DNA from: Sphingobacterium sp. CZ-2
Lineage (GTDB): Bacteria; Bacteroidota; Bacteroidia; Sphingobacteriales; Sphingobacteriaceae
Length of the DNA stretch: 64,000 nt
Assembly (NCBI RefSeq): GCF_004526235.1
Contig: NZ_CP038159.1
Span: forward strand, 1,240,001 to 1,304,000
Direction of reading: 5' to 3'
The position numbers were made by a program, and so were the translations under genes. Of this stretch, positions 27,024 to 36,566 are shown in pieces (positions within the stretch are counted from its first letter, which is position 1; each line of letters opens with the position of its first letter). The notes below the pieces were generated by a model that had not been told where the DNA came from, made no database searches, and saw only the letters and a program-made list of their open reading frames with translations.

Positions 27024-27085
27024 TATCTTTGGGAGCATGAAGGAGAAGACCAGAATATCTTTGGAAGCATGAAGGAAAAGACCAG
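27022..27085 (+). repeat. 32-bp tandem duplication across the thiD start
   Basis: 27022-27053 and 27054-27085 are two adjacent copies of AATATCTTTG...ACCAG differing at 2 of 32 positions. Each copy contains GCATGAAGGA, so the thiD start codon is duplicated. The first ATG (27037) opens an 11-codon frame that stops at TGA 27070-27072, overlapping the second ATG (27069) as ATGA. Confidence 0.9.
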
Positions 27086-27899
27086 CTTTCGGGTTCCTAT
27101 CGTGTTGAGCATTGCAGGCTTTGATGGGTCTGCAGGTGCCGGCATTCAGGCCGACAATAAAACCATCGGTTCATTGGGCTGTTATGCTGTTAATGTCCTT
27201 TCGGCTTTACCCATCCAGAATAGCCTAGGTGTTAAATCGGTCTTCGCCTTACCCTCTGCTATTTTCCAACAACAGCTTATTTCGATAGTTGAAGATTGTT
27301 ATCCGGATGTGATAAAAATCGGGATGTTGTATCAGGCGGATGATGTTGCTTTCTTAGCGGAATTTTTGCAGGATTATCAGGGTAAAGTGGTGATGGACCC
27401 GGTGATGATCAGCAGTAGTGGGCATAGGCTTATGGAGGAAGATTGTTTGATGCGTGTAAAGCAGGATATTTTTCCTTTAGTGGACCTGTTGACCCCGAAC
27501 CTTCCCGAAATATCCTATTTGTTGGGAGAAACGGTTAAGGAGTTGGCCGACATGGAAAGTATTTCCTCTGCGGCCTTGGATTTGGGTGCTAAAGCAGTGC
27601 TATTGAAGGGGGGGCATCTGGATTCGGATGTGCTTAGTAGTATGTTGGTACAAAAGGATAAGGATGTGAAGATTTTTGAAACGGAAAGGATAGAAAGTCG
27701 GAATACGCATGGGACAGGTTGCACACTTTCATCGGCCATAGCTAGTTATTTGGCACTAGGCGAAGATTTGGAAACGGCTTGTGAAAAAGGGATTGTTTAT
27801 ACGCACAGGGCAATTGCTACAGCGGTAGACCTGGAGATCGGAAAGGGAAATGGCCCATTGAACCATGCCTTTGATCCGAAGAAATTAATAAAGATTTAA
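27069..27899 (+). CDS. thiD: Hydroxymethylpyrimidine/phosphomethylpyrimidine kinase
   Basis: 276 residues, ribokinase fold. ThiD phosphorylates HMP and HMP-P in thiamine pyrophosphate synthesis. Landmarks: SIAGFDGSAGAGIQADNKT (substrate site), VVMDPVMISSSGHRL, LLKGGHLDSDV, and HGTGCTLSSAIASYL with the catalytic base region GTGCT. Length is normal. ATG 27069 is the copy in frame with the enzyme; the upstream duplicated ATG encodes only an 11-residue peptide. It lies 45 nt after the RyR gene and may be read from that operon. No TPP riboswitch was seen ahead of it. Confidence 0.93.
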   Translation: MKEKTSFRVPIVLSIAGFDGSAGAGIQADNKTIGSLGCYAVNVLSALPIQNSLGVKSVFALPSAIFQQQLISIVEDCYPDVIKIGMLYQADDVAFLAEFLQDYQGKVVMDPVMISSSGHRLMEEDCLMRVKQDIFPLVDLLTPNLPEISYLLGETVKELADMESISSAALDLGAKAVLLKGGHLDSDVLSSMLVQKDKDVKIFETERIESRNTHGTGCTLSSAIASYLALGEDLETACEKGIVYTHRAIATAVDLEIGKGNGPLNHAFDPKKLIKI

Positions 27900-28208
27900 C
27901 CTGTTTTTCTTATACAAGCTGATTTATAAGTTTATTTACTTCATTCACTACCTCTAACGTGTGGAAATTGTTAATTAATCATGATTTTTTTAGTAAGTAT
28001 AGGTTTGGATTTCCTTTGTTACAATTGAATAATAAAACAGGAAATATCGATTATTTTACAATTTTGAACTAATAAATAATTTAATGGGCGCAAATTGAAC
28101 ACAATGTAGCTTTTTCATTATATTATAAGAAAAATTATGTAACAAACTCCTATATATTACATCTTAATCGAAGAATTTTAGTAAATTAGGTAAACTTTTA
28201 ATAAAAGT
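27900..28208. other. AT-rich intergenic region
   Basis: 309 nt with no ORF, repeat or clear hairpin. It must hold the promoter of the NlpE-like gene; I could not place boxes confidently. Confidence 0.3.
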
Positions 28209-28676
28209 ATGAGAAACACATTTTTGGCAATGGGGGCCATTGCGTTGATTTCTTTTAGCGCTTGTACCTCCAATAATAAAAAGCAATTTGAAACGAAGGA
28301 CACTTCGGAATTGGTATCTCCGGATACGACAGCCACTGCTCATGCAGATCATGCGCACAATTCGCAGAATTCCTTGGATTGGAATGGAACCTATAAAGGG
28401 GTTGTTCCTTGTGCGGATTGTCCGGGAATAGAGACGACCATTGTTTTGAATAATGATGAGACGTTTAGTTATACGGGTGTTTATCAGGAAAGAGATACCA
28501 AGGTGGAAGATACCGGGAAGTTTATGTGGCATGACAATGGAAGTGTGGTGCACCTGATGGGTAAGGAAGTGAACATGAAGTTGAGGGTCGGAGAAAACAG
28601 GTTGTTTTCTTTGGATCAGGATGGGAAGCCTATTGAGGGACCATTGAAGGATAAGTATATCCTGGAAAAACAATAA
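28209..28676 (+). CDS. NlpE-like lipoprotein
   Basis: 155 residues. Lipobox FSACTS (Cys19), a His/Asp/Thr-rich linker, then an NlpE N-terminal-type domain: WNGTYKGVVPCADCPGIETT with the characteristic CxxC and 'GIeT', and 'NDETFSYTGVYQERD' strands. In E. coli NlpE is an outer-membrane lipoprotein linked to copper resistance and to Cpx surface sensing; single-domain Bacteroidota versions like this one are uncharacterised. Monocistronic, terminator at 28704. Confidence 0.85.
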   Translation: MRNTFLAMGAIALISFSACTSNNKKQFETKDTSELVSPDTTATAHADHAHNSQNSLDWNGTYKGVVPCADCPGIETTIVLNNDETFSYTGVYQERDTKVEDTGKFMWHDNGSVVHLMGKEVNMKLRVGENRLFSLDQDGKPIEGPLKDKYILEKQ

Positions 28677-28703
28677 AGTCTTTTACACTAACAATTAATA
28701 ATG

Positions 28704-28731
28704 AAAAAGCCGGAGTTCTCCGGCTTTTTTG
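28704..28731 (+). terminator. Intrinsic terminator after the NlpE-like gene
   Basis: AAAAAGCCGGA and TCCGGCTTTTTT form an 11-bp stem with a GTTC loop; T-run follows. The A-rich 5' arm makes it usable on both strands. Confidence 0.85.
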
Positions 28732-28741
28732 GTTTTATTAG

Positions 28742-28881
28742 GCGTCAATGAGGATGTTTTTTGCGTCATTGCGAGGCACGAAGCAATCTTTCGATTAGTG
28801 TAAAGATTGCTTCGTACCTCGCAATGACGATATAGTCGCAATGACGATGGATTGCTTCGTCGTACCTCCTCGCAATGACGC
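28742..28881. repeat. Dispersed palindromic repeat, family A (locus 2)
   Basis: Contains a full hairpin unit (GCGTCATTGCGAGGCACGAA.../...ACCTCGCAATGACG, 28763-28830) and then an extra right-arm copy (GTCGCAATGACG..., GATTGCTTCGTCGTACCTCC..., to 28881). It fills the gap between the NlpE-like gene and pyrD. Confidence 0.9.
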
Positions 28882-28886
28882 AATCC

Positions 28887-29921
28887 CTACCCCCGTCTCT
28901 TCAAAATCCCTTTACAAATATCCCCTACCAATCCCGGGCCCTCATAAATAAACCCGGTATACACCTGAACCAAACTCGCTCCAGCATCCAACTTATCCAA
29001 CGCATCCTGCGCTGAATGGATACCACCTACCCCAATAATCGGGAAAGCCTTCCCAGATTTCTCCGACAAATACCTAATCACCTCCGTAGAACGTTTCGTC
29101 AATGGCGCACCACTCACTCCCCCAGCCTCTTTGACCAATTCCGCATCACTCCTTAACCCTTCCCTGGAAATCGTCGTATTCGTAGCAATCACTCCCGCAA
29201 TCTTCGTATCCATCACAATCTCCACAATATCATCCAGCTGCGAATCCGTTAAATCCGGTGCAATCTTCAACAAAATCGGTTTCTGCGAAGCCTTCTCCAG
29301 ATTCAATTGCTGCAAGGTGTTCAGAATATGCTTCAATGGCTCTTTCTCTTGCAAATCCCGTAATCCAGGCGTATTTGGCGAACTCACATTCACCACAAAA
29401 TAATCCACATGCTCATACAGCGCATGGAAACAATAGATATAATCATTGACCGCCTCTTCATTAGGCGTCACCTTATTCTTTCCGATATTCCCCCCAATGA
29501 TAAGCCCATTCCGATCCTTCAGATGTTTCAATCGTTCCGCCGCCACATCTGCTCCCTGATTATTGAAACCCATCCTATTGATCAAGGCCGAATCGTTAAC
29601 CAATCGAAACATCCGTGGTTTATCATTTCCCGGCTGTGGCTTTGGAGTAACCGTACCGATCTCAATAAAACCAAATCCCAACTTCGCCATGTCCTCAATA
29701 TACTCCGCATTCTTATCGAATCCTGCAGCTAAACCCACCGGGTTCTTGAAGGTCAATCCGAATACCTTGGTCTCCAATCGCGGATCTTCCACGCTGTAAA
29801 GCGATTTCAACAAGGCCTTAGATCCCCAGATTTTATTGAATACATGAAGCCCTCCGGTCACCGTATGATGCGCCTTCTCCGGGTTCATTGAAAAGAAAAA
29901 TGGTTTTACGAGCTTATACAT
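28887..29921 (-). CDS. pyrD: Dihydroorotate dehydrogenase (quinone), class 2
   Basis: 344 residues. Oxidises dihydroorotate to orotate in pyrimidine synthesis, passing electrons to membrane quinone. An N-terminal amphipathic helix ([19 protein letters not shown]) is the class-2 membrane-docking segment; [45 protein letters not shown] with the catalytic serine, KIAPDL, ATNTT and IGVGGI...D....[11 protein letters not shown] (FMN phosphate) follow in order. Met at 29921 gives the usual length; upstream frame-open ATGs would add sequence that does not look like the family. Divergent from the ABC-F gene with 52 nt between. Confidence 0.95.
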   Translation of the reverse strand: MYKLVKPFFFSMNPEKAHHTVTGGLHVFNKIWGSKALLKSLYSVEDPRLETKVFGLTFKNPVGLAAGFDKNAEYIEDMAKLGFGFIEIGTVTPKPQPGNDKPRMFRLVNDSALINRMGFNNQGADVAAERLKHLKDRNGLIIGGNIGKNKVTPNEEAVNDYIYCFHALYEHVDYFVVNVSSPNTPGLRDLQEKEPLKHILNTLQQLNLEKASQKPILLKIAPDLTDSQLDDIVEIVMDTKIAGVIATNTTISREGLRSDAELVKEAGGVSGAPLTKRSTEVIRYLSEKSGKAFPIIGVGGIHSAQDALDKLDAGASLVQVYTGFIYEGPGLVGDICKGILKRRG

Positions 29922-29957
29922 ACCTGCAAATGTAGCCAAAGATGGAGAAATATTCAT

Positions 29958-29965
29958 TACTTTTG
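29958..29965 (+). promoter_or_regulatory. Possible -7 box of the ABC-F gene
   Basis: TACTTTTG matches TAnnTTTG but lies only 8 nt before the ATG at 29974, which would leave almost no leader. No -33 match found. Confidence 0.25.
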
Positions 29966-29973
29966 CATCCGAA

Positions 29974-31884
29974 ATGATATCTATAAATAACTTAACATTC
30001 GAAATTGGAGCACGTGCATTGTATGATGAAGCAAATTGGCACATCAAACCTGGAGACAAAGCGGGTTTAATCGGAGCCAATGGGGCTGGAAAATCAACCT
30101 TGCTGAAACTCATCGTGGGCGATTATGCGCCGACCAGTGGTAGCATTTCCATGGCCAAGGACCTGAAGATCGGTTATCTGAACCAGGATCTATTGTCCTA
30201 CCATTCGGATAAGAGCATTCTGCATGTTGCCATGGAAGCTTTCGAGCGCCAGAACCAGCTGCATACCGAAATCGAAAAGTTATTGCTAAAACTAGAGACC
30301 GATTATTCCGATGATATCCTCAACAAATTGAGCGATAAACAGATGGAATTTGAGGCTTTGGATGGGTATAGCATTGAATTTCGCGCCCATGAGATCCTCG
30401 CCGGTCTGGGATTTTCAGAAGAGGAACAAAAACGTCCATTAGCTACCTTTTCTGGAGGTTGGCGGATGCGCGTGATGCTTGCCCGGATCTTATTGCAGAC
30501 TCCTGATATCCTCCTACTGGATGAGCCTACCAACCACTTGGACCTTCCGTCCATCAAATGGCTGGAAACTTACCTGCAGGCTTTCGAGGGGGCAATCGTT
30601 ATTGTATCCCATGACCGTTATTTCTTGGATAGGATCATCAATAAAACCGTGGAATCCCGAAAAGGAAAACTGACCATCTATGCGGGGAATTACACGTTCT
30701 ACCTGGAGGAGAAATCCCTGCGGGAAGAGATTCAGAGTAATCAATTCAAAAACCAACAGGCCAAGATCAAGCAGGAAGAGCGTTTGATCGAGCGTTTCCG
30801 TTCAAAGGCCAGTAAGGCGAAAATGGTCCAATCGCGGATCAAAGCCTTGGATCGGATGGAAAAGGTGGACGAGGTGGATGATGACAACCCAGAAGTAAAC
30901 TTCAGCTTTAAGTTTTCCAAACCTTCAGGCAGGCATGTCGTGACCATGGAAAACATTTCCAAATCATACCCTAACCTGGAGATTTTAAAGAATACCGATG
31001 CGCTGATCGAAAAAGGCGACAAGATTGCTTTGATCGGTGCGAATGGTAAAGGTAAATCCACCCTATTACGGATTGTAGCCGATGCCGACAACGATTATGA
31101 AGGTACATCCACCAAGGGGCACAATGTTTCGCAGACCTTCTTTGCGCAGCATCAATTAGAGGCCCTGCACTTGGAAAACAGCATCCTGCAAGAACTGGTG
31201 GCCTTTGCACCAAAACATACCGAAACGGAATTGCGTTCCATTTTAGGCTGTTTCTTATTTACGGGCGATGATGTTTTCAAGAAGATCAAGGTGCTTTCTG
31301 GAGGTGAAAAATCCAGGGTGGCCTTGGCAAAAGCCCTAACCGCAGATGCGAATTTCTTGGTGCTGGATGAGCCGACCAACCACTTGGATATGGCTTCGGT
31401 AAACATCCTGATCCAAGCGTTGCAACAATACGAAGGAACATTCATTGTGGTTTCCCACGACCGTTATTTCCTGGAAAATGTTGCGAATAAAATCTGGTAT
31501 ATCGAGGATAAAAAGATCAAGGAATATCCAGGAACCTATCAGGAATATGAGGCTTGGTCTGCTAAGCGGGTCGTGAAAGCGGAAGAACCTGCGGTAAAGA
31601 AAGTGAAAGAGGAACCGAAGAAAGTTAAGGCCGCACCAACGGAAGATAACAAGCGATTACTGCAGAAAAAGAACAAGGAATTGGCTGCTTTAGAGGAAAA
31701 GATTGCGCAACAGGAAATCTTGGTGAAGGATTTGGAGGTGGAACTGGCGAAAGAAGAAATTTACAGCGATGCTGTTAAATTGCAAGATCATACCCGTCGT
31801 TATAATTCCGAGAAAGCAAGCTTTGATAAACTTCAAGCTGATTGGGAGAATCTGGCGGAAGAGATCATGGAACTGGAAGGTTAA
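29974..31884 (+). CDS. ABC-F family ATPase (ribosome-associated type)
   Basis: 636 residues with two ATP-binding cassettes and no membrane segment. Walker A motifs are GANGAGKST (~35) and GANGKGKST (~353); signatures are FSGGWRMR and LSGGEKSR; Walker [12 protein letters not shown] and [11 protein letters not shown]. The linker between cassettes is rich in Lys/Arg/Gln, and the C-terminal ~85 residues form a coiled coil ([13 protein letters not shown]...) as in Uup/YdiF-type members. ABC-F proteins act on the ribosome, in translation rescue or antibiotic protection; which subgroup this is cannot be decided by eye. Confidence 0.92.
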   Translation: MISINNLTFEIGARALYDEANWHIKPGDKAGLIGANGAGKSTLLKLIVGDYAPTSGSISMAKDLKIGYLNQDLLSYHSDKSILHVAMEAFERQNQLHTEIEKLLLKLETDYSDDILNKLSDKQMEFEALDGYSIEFRAHEILAGLGFSEEEQKRPLATFSGGWRMRVMLARILLQTPDILLLDEPTNHLDLPSIKWLETYLQAFEGAIVIVSHDRYFLDRIINKTVESRKGKLTIYAGNYTFYLEEKSLREEIQSNQFKNQQAKIKQEERLIERFRSKASKAKMVQSRIKALDRMEKVDEVDDDNPEVNFSFKFSKPSGRHVVTMENISKSYPNLEILKNTDALIEKGDKIALIGANGKGKSTLLRIVADADNDYEGTSTKGHNVSQTFFAQHQLEALHLENSILQELVAFAPKHTETELRSILGCFLFTGDDVFKKIKVLSGGEKSRVALAKALTADANFLVLDEPTNHLDMASVNILIQALQQYEGTFIVVSHDRYFLENVANKIWYIEDKKIKEYPGTYQEYEAWSAKRVVKAEEPAVKKVKEEPKKVKAAPTEDNKRLLQKKNKELAALEEKIAQQEILVKDLEVELAKEEIYSDAVKLQDHTRRYNSEKASFDKLQADWENLAEEIMELEG

Positions 31885-31936
31885 TTTAAAAGGATAATTG
31901 GATGGATTTTTGATGTAGAAAATCAAAAATCCTCTT

Positions 31937-32530
31937 ATGACCGAATACATTCCCTATATATTATCGCTATTTGTTGGTGTTGGGTTGGCCGCTGCAACTG
32001 GCTTTCGGATATTTCTACCTATCTTTTTCATTAGTCTGGGAACTTTCATGGGCTGGATTCCTGTGAATGATGCCTATGCTTGGATCGGAGGTCTACCTGC
32101 TGTGATTGCCACTGGAATCGCCACTTTGATCGAAATTCTTGCCTATTATATCCCTTATGTCGATAACGCGTTGGACAGTATTTCAGTACCATTGGCCACA
32201 GTAGCCGGTTCGCTTTTGGTGGCATCCCAGTTTACGGAATTGAATGCTTGGACACAATGGGCATTGGCCATTATTGCTGGCGGTGGAACAGCAGCCACTA
32301 TCAGTTCGGCACTGGCCGGTACACGTGCTGCATCTACTGGAACAACCGCGGGAATCGCCAATCCCTTGATCTCTACTGTAGAGACTATCTTCTCGACCAT
32401 CATGAGTATTTTCGCCGTTTTCCTGCCTGTACTTGCGATTATCATCGTGCTAATCCTGCTGTATTTGGCTTTTAAATTCGGCAAGAGACTGATGCAAAAA
32501 TTAAGACCGGGTAAAAAGGCTATTTCTTAA
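31937..32530 (+). CDS. DUF4126 membrane protein
   Basis: 197 residues with about five membrane segments. Family landmarks: GVGLAAATGFRIFLPIF near the N terminus, LIEILAYYIPYVDNALD, and GGTAATISSALAGTRAASTGTTAG in the loop between the last helices. Function of the family is unknown. It follows the ABC-F gene by 52 nt in the same direction. Its last codons are part of a short repeated sequence (32514-32569). Confidence 0.88.
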   Translation: MTEYIPYILSLFVGVGLAAATGFRIFLPIFFISLGTFMGWIPVNDAYAWIGGLPAVIATGIATLIEILAYYIPYVDNALDSISVPLATVAGSLLVASQFTELNAWTQWALAIIAGGGTAATISSALAGTRAASTGTTAGIANPLISTVETIFSTIMSIFAVFLPVLAIIIVLILLYLAFKFGKRLMQKLRPGKKAIS

Positions 32531-32569
32531 GGAAATTTCAAAAGGTTATTTCTTAAAGCTATTTCCTAA
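32514..32569. repeat. Short repeats at a convergent gene junction
   Basis: Three imperfect copies: AAAAGGCTATTTCTTAA (32514-32530, the end of the DUF4126 gene), AAAAGGTTATTTCTTAA (32540-32556) and AAAGCTATTTCCTAA (32555-32569, the end of the acyltransferase gene). Confidence 0.75.
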
Positions 32570-33533
32570 GGGCATTCCCTCTTCCTTCCGGAACATATTC
32601 TTGCTTTTTTATGGGGCTGTAATTCACCCAGCAATAAGAAAATACCGGCATCAGGATAAAGAACAGGAATCCTGTGGTGAAATTGAATATATTTCCCAGG
32701 ATGATGCTCAATAGGAAAATCAGAATCGGATATCCGAACAGCAATACCCCAAATAGAAGGGAATCATAAAATATGCTGCCTTCCGTCTTTTTCTTGATCT
32801 GTTTTTTCACCAATTGGTAGAACCAATTATGGGTATAATACCCAATCTGGGCAGGGATTTTCATCCATACTTTTTGTTGTCTTGTCTGGCTGAGCGTCAG
32901 AAATTCGCCTGTCAGGTTAAATTCCAACTTCTCCCGAAGATCCATCATGATTCTCTCGGTTTCCACCTGGTTAGGTCCGGAAAGGTAATTGGTGGAGTCG
33001 ATCGGCGACATGCCTTCGATGGACACCGCTTTAGGTACTTCATCAAAGGAACTATAACCCAAGGCGTAAGGCTGAATCTGTAAGGGAATATCCCGCTGGA
33101 TTGCCCTTTCGATCAACATGGTCATGCCTTTGAACATAAAGGGCTGTAAGGTCAATTGATTTCGGGATACGCCTTCCGGAAAGATCAGGATCTTGTTGCC
33201 CTTACTCAGTTCCTTCACACATTCATCCATGGTAAAAGCATTCATGATATCGGCTTGCTCATCGTCGTTCCTTTTGTAGATGGGCAGCATAAAGAAGGTC
33301 CGCAATGCCCAATTGGCGATCGGTTTTTTAAAGGCATCCCCACGTGCAAGAAAAAGGATTTCTGCTGGTGAGTGTACAGCAATCACCAAGGCATCAAAAA
33401 AGGAATTGGGATGATTGGATACAATCAACGCAGGATTCTTCTGGTCGACGAATTCCAGGTTCTTGATTTGCCATTCTGTGACATACCAGTTCAATCCAAA
33501 CTTAACAAAGGATTTTAATAGTGGGTATAGCAT
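32559..33533 (-). CDS. 1-acylglycerol-3-phosphate acyltransferase-like membrane protein (PlsC family)
   Basis: 324 residues. The PlsC acyltransferase motif H-x4-D is NHPNSFFDALV (~residues 40-50), followed by the glycerol-phosphate binding segment FPEGVSRN (~137) and a later 'PLQIQPYALGY' strand. Two C-terminal membrane helices (FLLSIILGNIF and GFLFFILMPVFSYCW) anchor it. Likely transfers acyl chains in phospholipid or ornithine/glycine-lipid synthesis; the substrate is not certain. It lies 79 nt downstream of the ABC exporter gene on the same strand. Confidence 0.85.
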   Translation of the reverse strand: MLYPLLKSFVKFGLNWYVTEWQIKNLEFVDQKNPALIVSNHPNSFFDALVIAVHSPAEILFLARGDAFKKPIANWALRTFFMLPIYKRNDDEQADIMNAFTMDECVKELSKGNKILIFPEGVSRNQLTLQPFMFKGMTMLIERAIQRDIPLQIQPYALGYSSFDEVPKAVSIEGMSPIDSTNYLSGPNQVETERIMMDLREKLEFNLTGEFLTLSQTRQQKVWMKIPAQIGYYTHNWFYQLVKKQIKKKTEGSIFYDSLLFGVLLFGYPILIFLLSIILGNIFNFTTGFLFFILMPVFSYCWVNYSPIKKQEYVPEGRGNALRK

Positions 33534-33612
33534 ATAACTTTCCGTCTAACGATCTTTTTGTTGTTACACAAAAAACACGCCTAAAATTGATTTTGGACTG
33601 GAAAATATAATG

Positions 33613-35397
33613 CTAATCTTCTTTCATGGACTCGGTGATCTTGTGGATGTTCAAGCTATTGGCCATCGCACTGAAAATCTGATGGTAGGTTCCATGTTGA
33701 TCGAACAGTTCTTCATGCGTTCCATCTTCCACAACCCTACCCTTTTCCATCACAATGATATGCTCAGAATCAATGATCTGCGAAATACTATGGGAAACAA
33801 TGATCACGGTTCGACCGACCTTGATCGCATCCAAGCTGTTCTTGATCTGCTCGGTGGCAATGGCATCCAGGTTAGCCGTAGGTTCATCCAAAAAGATGAT
33901 TGGTGGATTTTTCAGGAACATTCGGGCGATGGCGATCCGCTGCTGCTGCCCACCTGATAACAGATGTGCTTCTGAATCGTATCCGTTTGGTAATTCCAGG
34001 ATCTGCTGATGGATATAGGCTTTTTTTGCAGCTTCCTGAACCTCTTCAAAGCTGGCTTCCGTTTTTCCATAGCGAATATTGTCTTCTATACTGCCCTTGA
34101 AGATGTGGTTTCGTTGCAAAACCAACCCTACATTTTCCCTTAAAAAATCGGTGTCATATTCTTTAAGATCGACCCCATCCAACAGAATCTGTCCGGAGGA
34201 AGGCTCATAGAATTTATCCAAAAGATTGATGATGGTACTCTTTCCTGCACCAGATAATCCCACCAAAGCCGTATTCTGGTTCGGTTGGATGGTCATGTTG
34301 ACATCGGTCAATGCCTGATGGCCATTCGGGTAAGAGAATGTGACATCCTTGATCTCGATCAGCCCGCGGATATGGGCAGGTTTATAATTTCCAGATGGTT
34401 CCTTTTGACCTTCATCTTCCAGGATTTCGAAGAAGCTCTCCGAATAGATCAAGGCATCATTGACCTCATCATAGATCCTATGCAACTGCCTGATCGGTGC
34501 TGAAACGTTGTTGAATAACATGATATGGAACATGATAGCCCCGATGGACATCTGCTCGTTCAATACAAAATAGGCCGTTAGGATAATCACGATAACCACC
34601 CCGATCTGCTCGACAAATCCTTTGATGCTATCAAAAAGGAAACTGGTCTTGCGGGTCGCCATCTGGTTCTCCGTCATTTCATATTGGATCTCTTTATGCC
34701 TTTCCGCTTCGATATCTTCCCTGACGAAAGATTTGATAACGGTAATGGAATCGATCAGGTTGATGATCTGGTTACTTTTGTTCTCCCGGTATTTCCGCAT
34801 GTTCCTCCGAAATCCCGAAAGGCGGTTTGCCTGCATTTGGGAAACATAGAAATAGATGGGAATGATAAAAAGTCCTACTAAACCCACATAGAAATTGGCC
34901 AAGAACATACAGACCAAAGCGACAATCGCATTGGCGAACAGGGGCATGATATCGATGAAAAAGTTTTGGACCAATCTGGTTAGGGAACTGATACCGGCAT
35001 CAATACGGGTCTGTAGTTTTCCGGATTCATTGATGCTCGAGGTATAGAAGGCCATTTTATAGGTCAGGATCTTATTGACAATGGCTTGGGAAAAGTCACG
35101 GGCAATCATGATTCGCAATTTCTCTCCATAGAACTTCTGACCGAACTGCACAATGGAATAGATGATTTCCTTTCCTAAAAGGATGGCTGAAATCACGCCT
35201 AGCAAGGACAAGCCCTGTCGGAGCGGGGTTTTATTCACCAATAGCTCGCTGATGGTATCGACAGTATATTTAAGGATAAAGGCATTTACCTGTGCGGCGA
35301 ATGACCCTACCACCGTTAATAAAAGAGTATAAAAAATGAGGTTTTTATACGGTTTGGCAAACGGAAGAATTTTTTTGAACAGTTGTTTGATGGTCAT
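33613..35397 (-). CDS. ABC exporter, fused permease and ATPase (MsbA/BmrA type)
   Basis: 594 residues: six-helix type-I exporter domain (~1-320) and an ATPase domain (~345-594). Walker A GLSGAGKST, Q-loop LVLQRNH, signature LSGGQQQR, Walker B IIFLDEPT, H-loop VSHS. Functions as a homodimer or heterodimer exporting lipids, drugs or peptides; the substrate is unknown. Acyltransferase and polysaccharide deacetylase genes in the same direction suggest an envelope-related role, which is inference. Confidence 0.9.
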   Translation of the reverse strand: MTIKQLFKKILPFAKPYKNLIFYTLLLTVVGSFAAQVNAFILKYTVDTISELLVNKTPLRQGLSLLGVISAILLGKEIIYSIVQFGQKFYGEKLRIMIARDFSQAIVNKILTYKMAFYTSSINESGKLQTRIDAGISSLTRLVQNFFIDIMPLFANAIVALVCMFLANFYVGLVGLFIIPIYFYVSQMQANRLSGFRRNMRKYRENKSNQIINLIDSITVIKSFVREDIEAERHKEIQYEMTENQMATRKTSFLFDSIKGFVEQIGVVIVIILTAYFVLNEQMSIGAIMFHIMLFNNVSAPIRQLHRIYDEVNDALIYSESFFEILEDEGQKEPSGNYKPAHIRGLIEIKDVTFSYPNGHQALTDVNMTIQPNQNTALVGLSGAGKSTIINLLDKFYEPSSGQILLDGVDLKEYDTDFLRENVGLVLQRNHIFKGSIEDNIRYGKTEASFEEVQEAAKKAYIHQQILELPNGYDSEAHLLSGGQQQRIAIARMFLKNPPIIFLDEPTANLDAIATEQIKNSLDAIKVGRTVIIVSHSISQIIDSEHIIVMEKGRVVEDGTHEELFDQHGTYHQIFSAMANSLNIHKITESMKED

Positions 35398-35448
35398 ATC
35401 TCATTAAACCTAAATTGACCACAAAAGTTTAAACAAGGGGCTAAAAAC

Positions 35449-36408
35449 CTAGTATTTTACCGGGTAATTGCTCATAAATTCAAACTTATAGTCTTTATGT
35501 TGTTTCAAACTATCGATCAAACTGGTTAGCAAATGCTGTCCTTTCACATTTTGGAACATATCATCATGCATCAGCAACACCACATTATTGGGTTTTAAAG
35601 TTGATTTATTGCCCAACATATTTTTTATACGCGTATAGATCTCATTCACGGACTGAACAGGATTTCCTGAAAGCCCATTGATCTTCCATTCCACATCCCA
35701 ACCGTAGATCTTAAATCCATTGATGCCCAATAGATCAGCTGTCTGACCGCCTGATGCGAGGTCGATTCTTCTGGTATCATCGAACAACCAGATGTTTCTT
35801 CCCGGCATGCGCACGATCTTATGGGTCAAACCCAGATCAGTTTCACACTTGGCAAAATCAGCATAAGCCATATCCGGGTTGGAATAAAAGGCATGAAAAC
35901 GGTTTGCAGCATGCGTATAGCTGTGGTTATAGACTTCCACCAACGGGTTGTCTTTATACCGTTGAAGGTCATTCTTGAGGCGTTTGCTCATGTTGGCATG
36001 TCTCCCGACCACAAATGCATTCACTTTGGCATGTTTGAAGGTGGCGATGGAATCAATAGCTCGAGAACCGATCAAAGGTCCATCATCAAAAGTCAGGTAG
36101 ATATGTTTTTCTTTTTTATTCAATTCGTTGTAAATACTATCCCTGAATCGACGTTTGGCAACTTTAGGATCAATCTTATTGATGGAATCCAATGCTGGGA
36201 AAGTGATTTTACCCCGGTTTAAGGAATCCAGGATATCCATAAGTTTTACCGTATCCTTTTTGGCAACCAGCTCTTCCTCTTCATTTTCTATTAATACGGA
36301 ATCCTGAAGGTCATCCTTGGTGGAGCCAATAATATTATGACAGGAAAAAAGGGTTGTAAAAACAGAAATGGCGACTATACCAACAAAATACTTCTTCAAC
36401 ATAGCCAA
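35449..36408 (-). CDS. Polysaccharide deacetylase family lipoprotein
   Basis: 319 residues. Lipobox LFSC near residue 23 followed by an acidic linker. The NodB-type deacetylase motifs are HIYLTFDDGPLIG (motif 1, catalytic Asp pair), VYNHSYTH (motif 2, H-x3-H metal ligands), and RMPGRNIW (motif 3, with Met-Pro where RPPxG is usual); DVEWKINGL and VVLLMHDD correspond to motifs 4 and 5. A carbohydrate esterase family 4-like enzyme acting on peptidoglycan or a surface polysaccharide is likely. Start may be the first or the third codon (MAM). Upstream of the ABC exporter by 51 nt. Confidence 0.85.
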   Translation of the reverse strand: MAMLKKYFVGIVAISVFTTLFSCHNIIGSTKDDLQDSVLIENEEEELVAKKDTVKLMDILDSLNRGKITFPALDSINKIDPKVAKRRFRDSIYNELNKKEKHIYLTFDDGPLIGSRAIDSIATFKHAKVNAFVVGRHANMSKRLKNDLQRYKDNPLVEVYNHSYTHAANRFHAFYSNPDMAYADFAKCETDLGLTHKIVRMPGRNIWLFDDTRRIDLASGGQTADLLGINGFKIYGWDVEWKINGLSGNPVQSVNEIYTRIKNMLGNKSTLKPNNVVLLMHDDMFQNVKGQHLLTSLIDSLKQHKDYKFEFMSNYPVKY

Positions 36409-36510
36409 TGAATACGTTTAAATTTTCACAAAAGTACGAATTATCCGATATAACCAAAAGCAGGAAAATCCAAGCCTTTTAAAAGTGGTTTTTCGGCTAC
36501 ATGGAAAAGA

Positions 36511-36545
36511 AAAACCGCCTCAGAACTTACGTTAAGAAGCGGCTT
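36511..36545 (-). terminator. Intrinsic terminator of the small secreted protein gene
   Basis: On the minus strand AAGCCGCTTC pairs fully (two G-T pairs) with GAGGCGGTTT, enclosing a TTAACGTAA inner loop, then TTTC. It lies 22 nt past the stop at 36567. Confidence 0.75.
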
Positions 36546-36566
36546 TCCTACAATTAAACTTACACA

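Noticed and set aside
26900..27068. TPP riboswitch upstream of thiD
   Set aside because: The upstream sequence is the end of the RyR gene plus a duplication; no THI-box (CTGAGA) motif was seen.
28695..28883. Minus-strand ORF of 62 codons (RHCEE...SNL... type)
   Set aside because: It is a translation of the family A palindromic repeat, not a gene.
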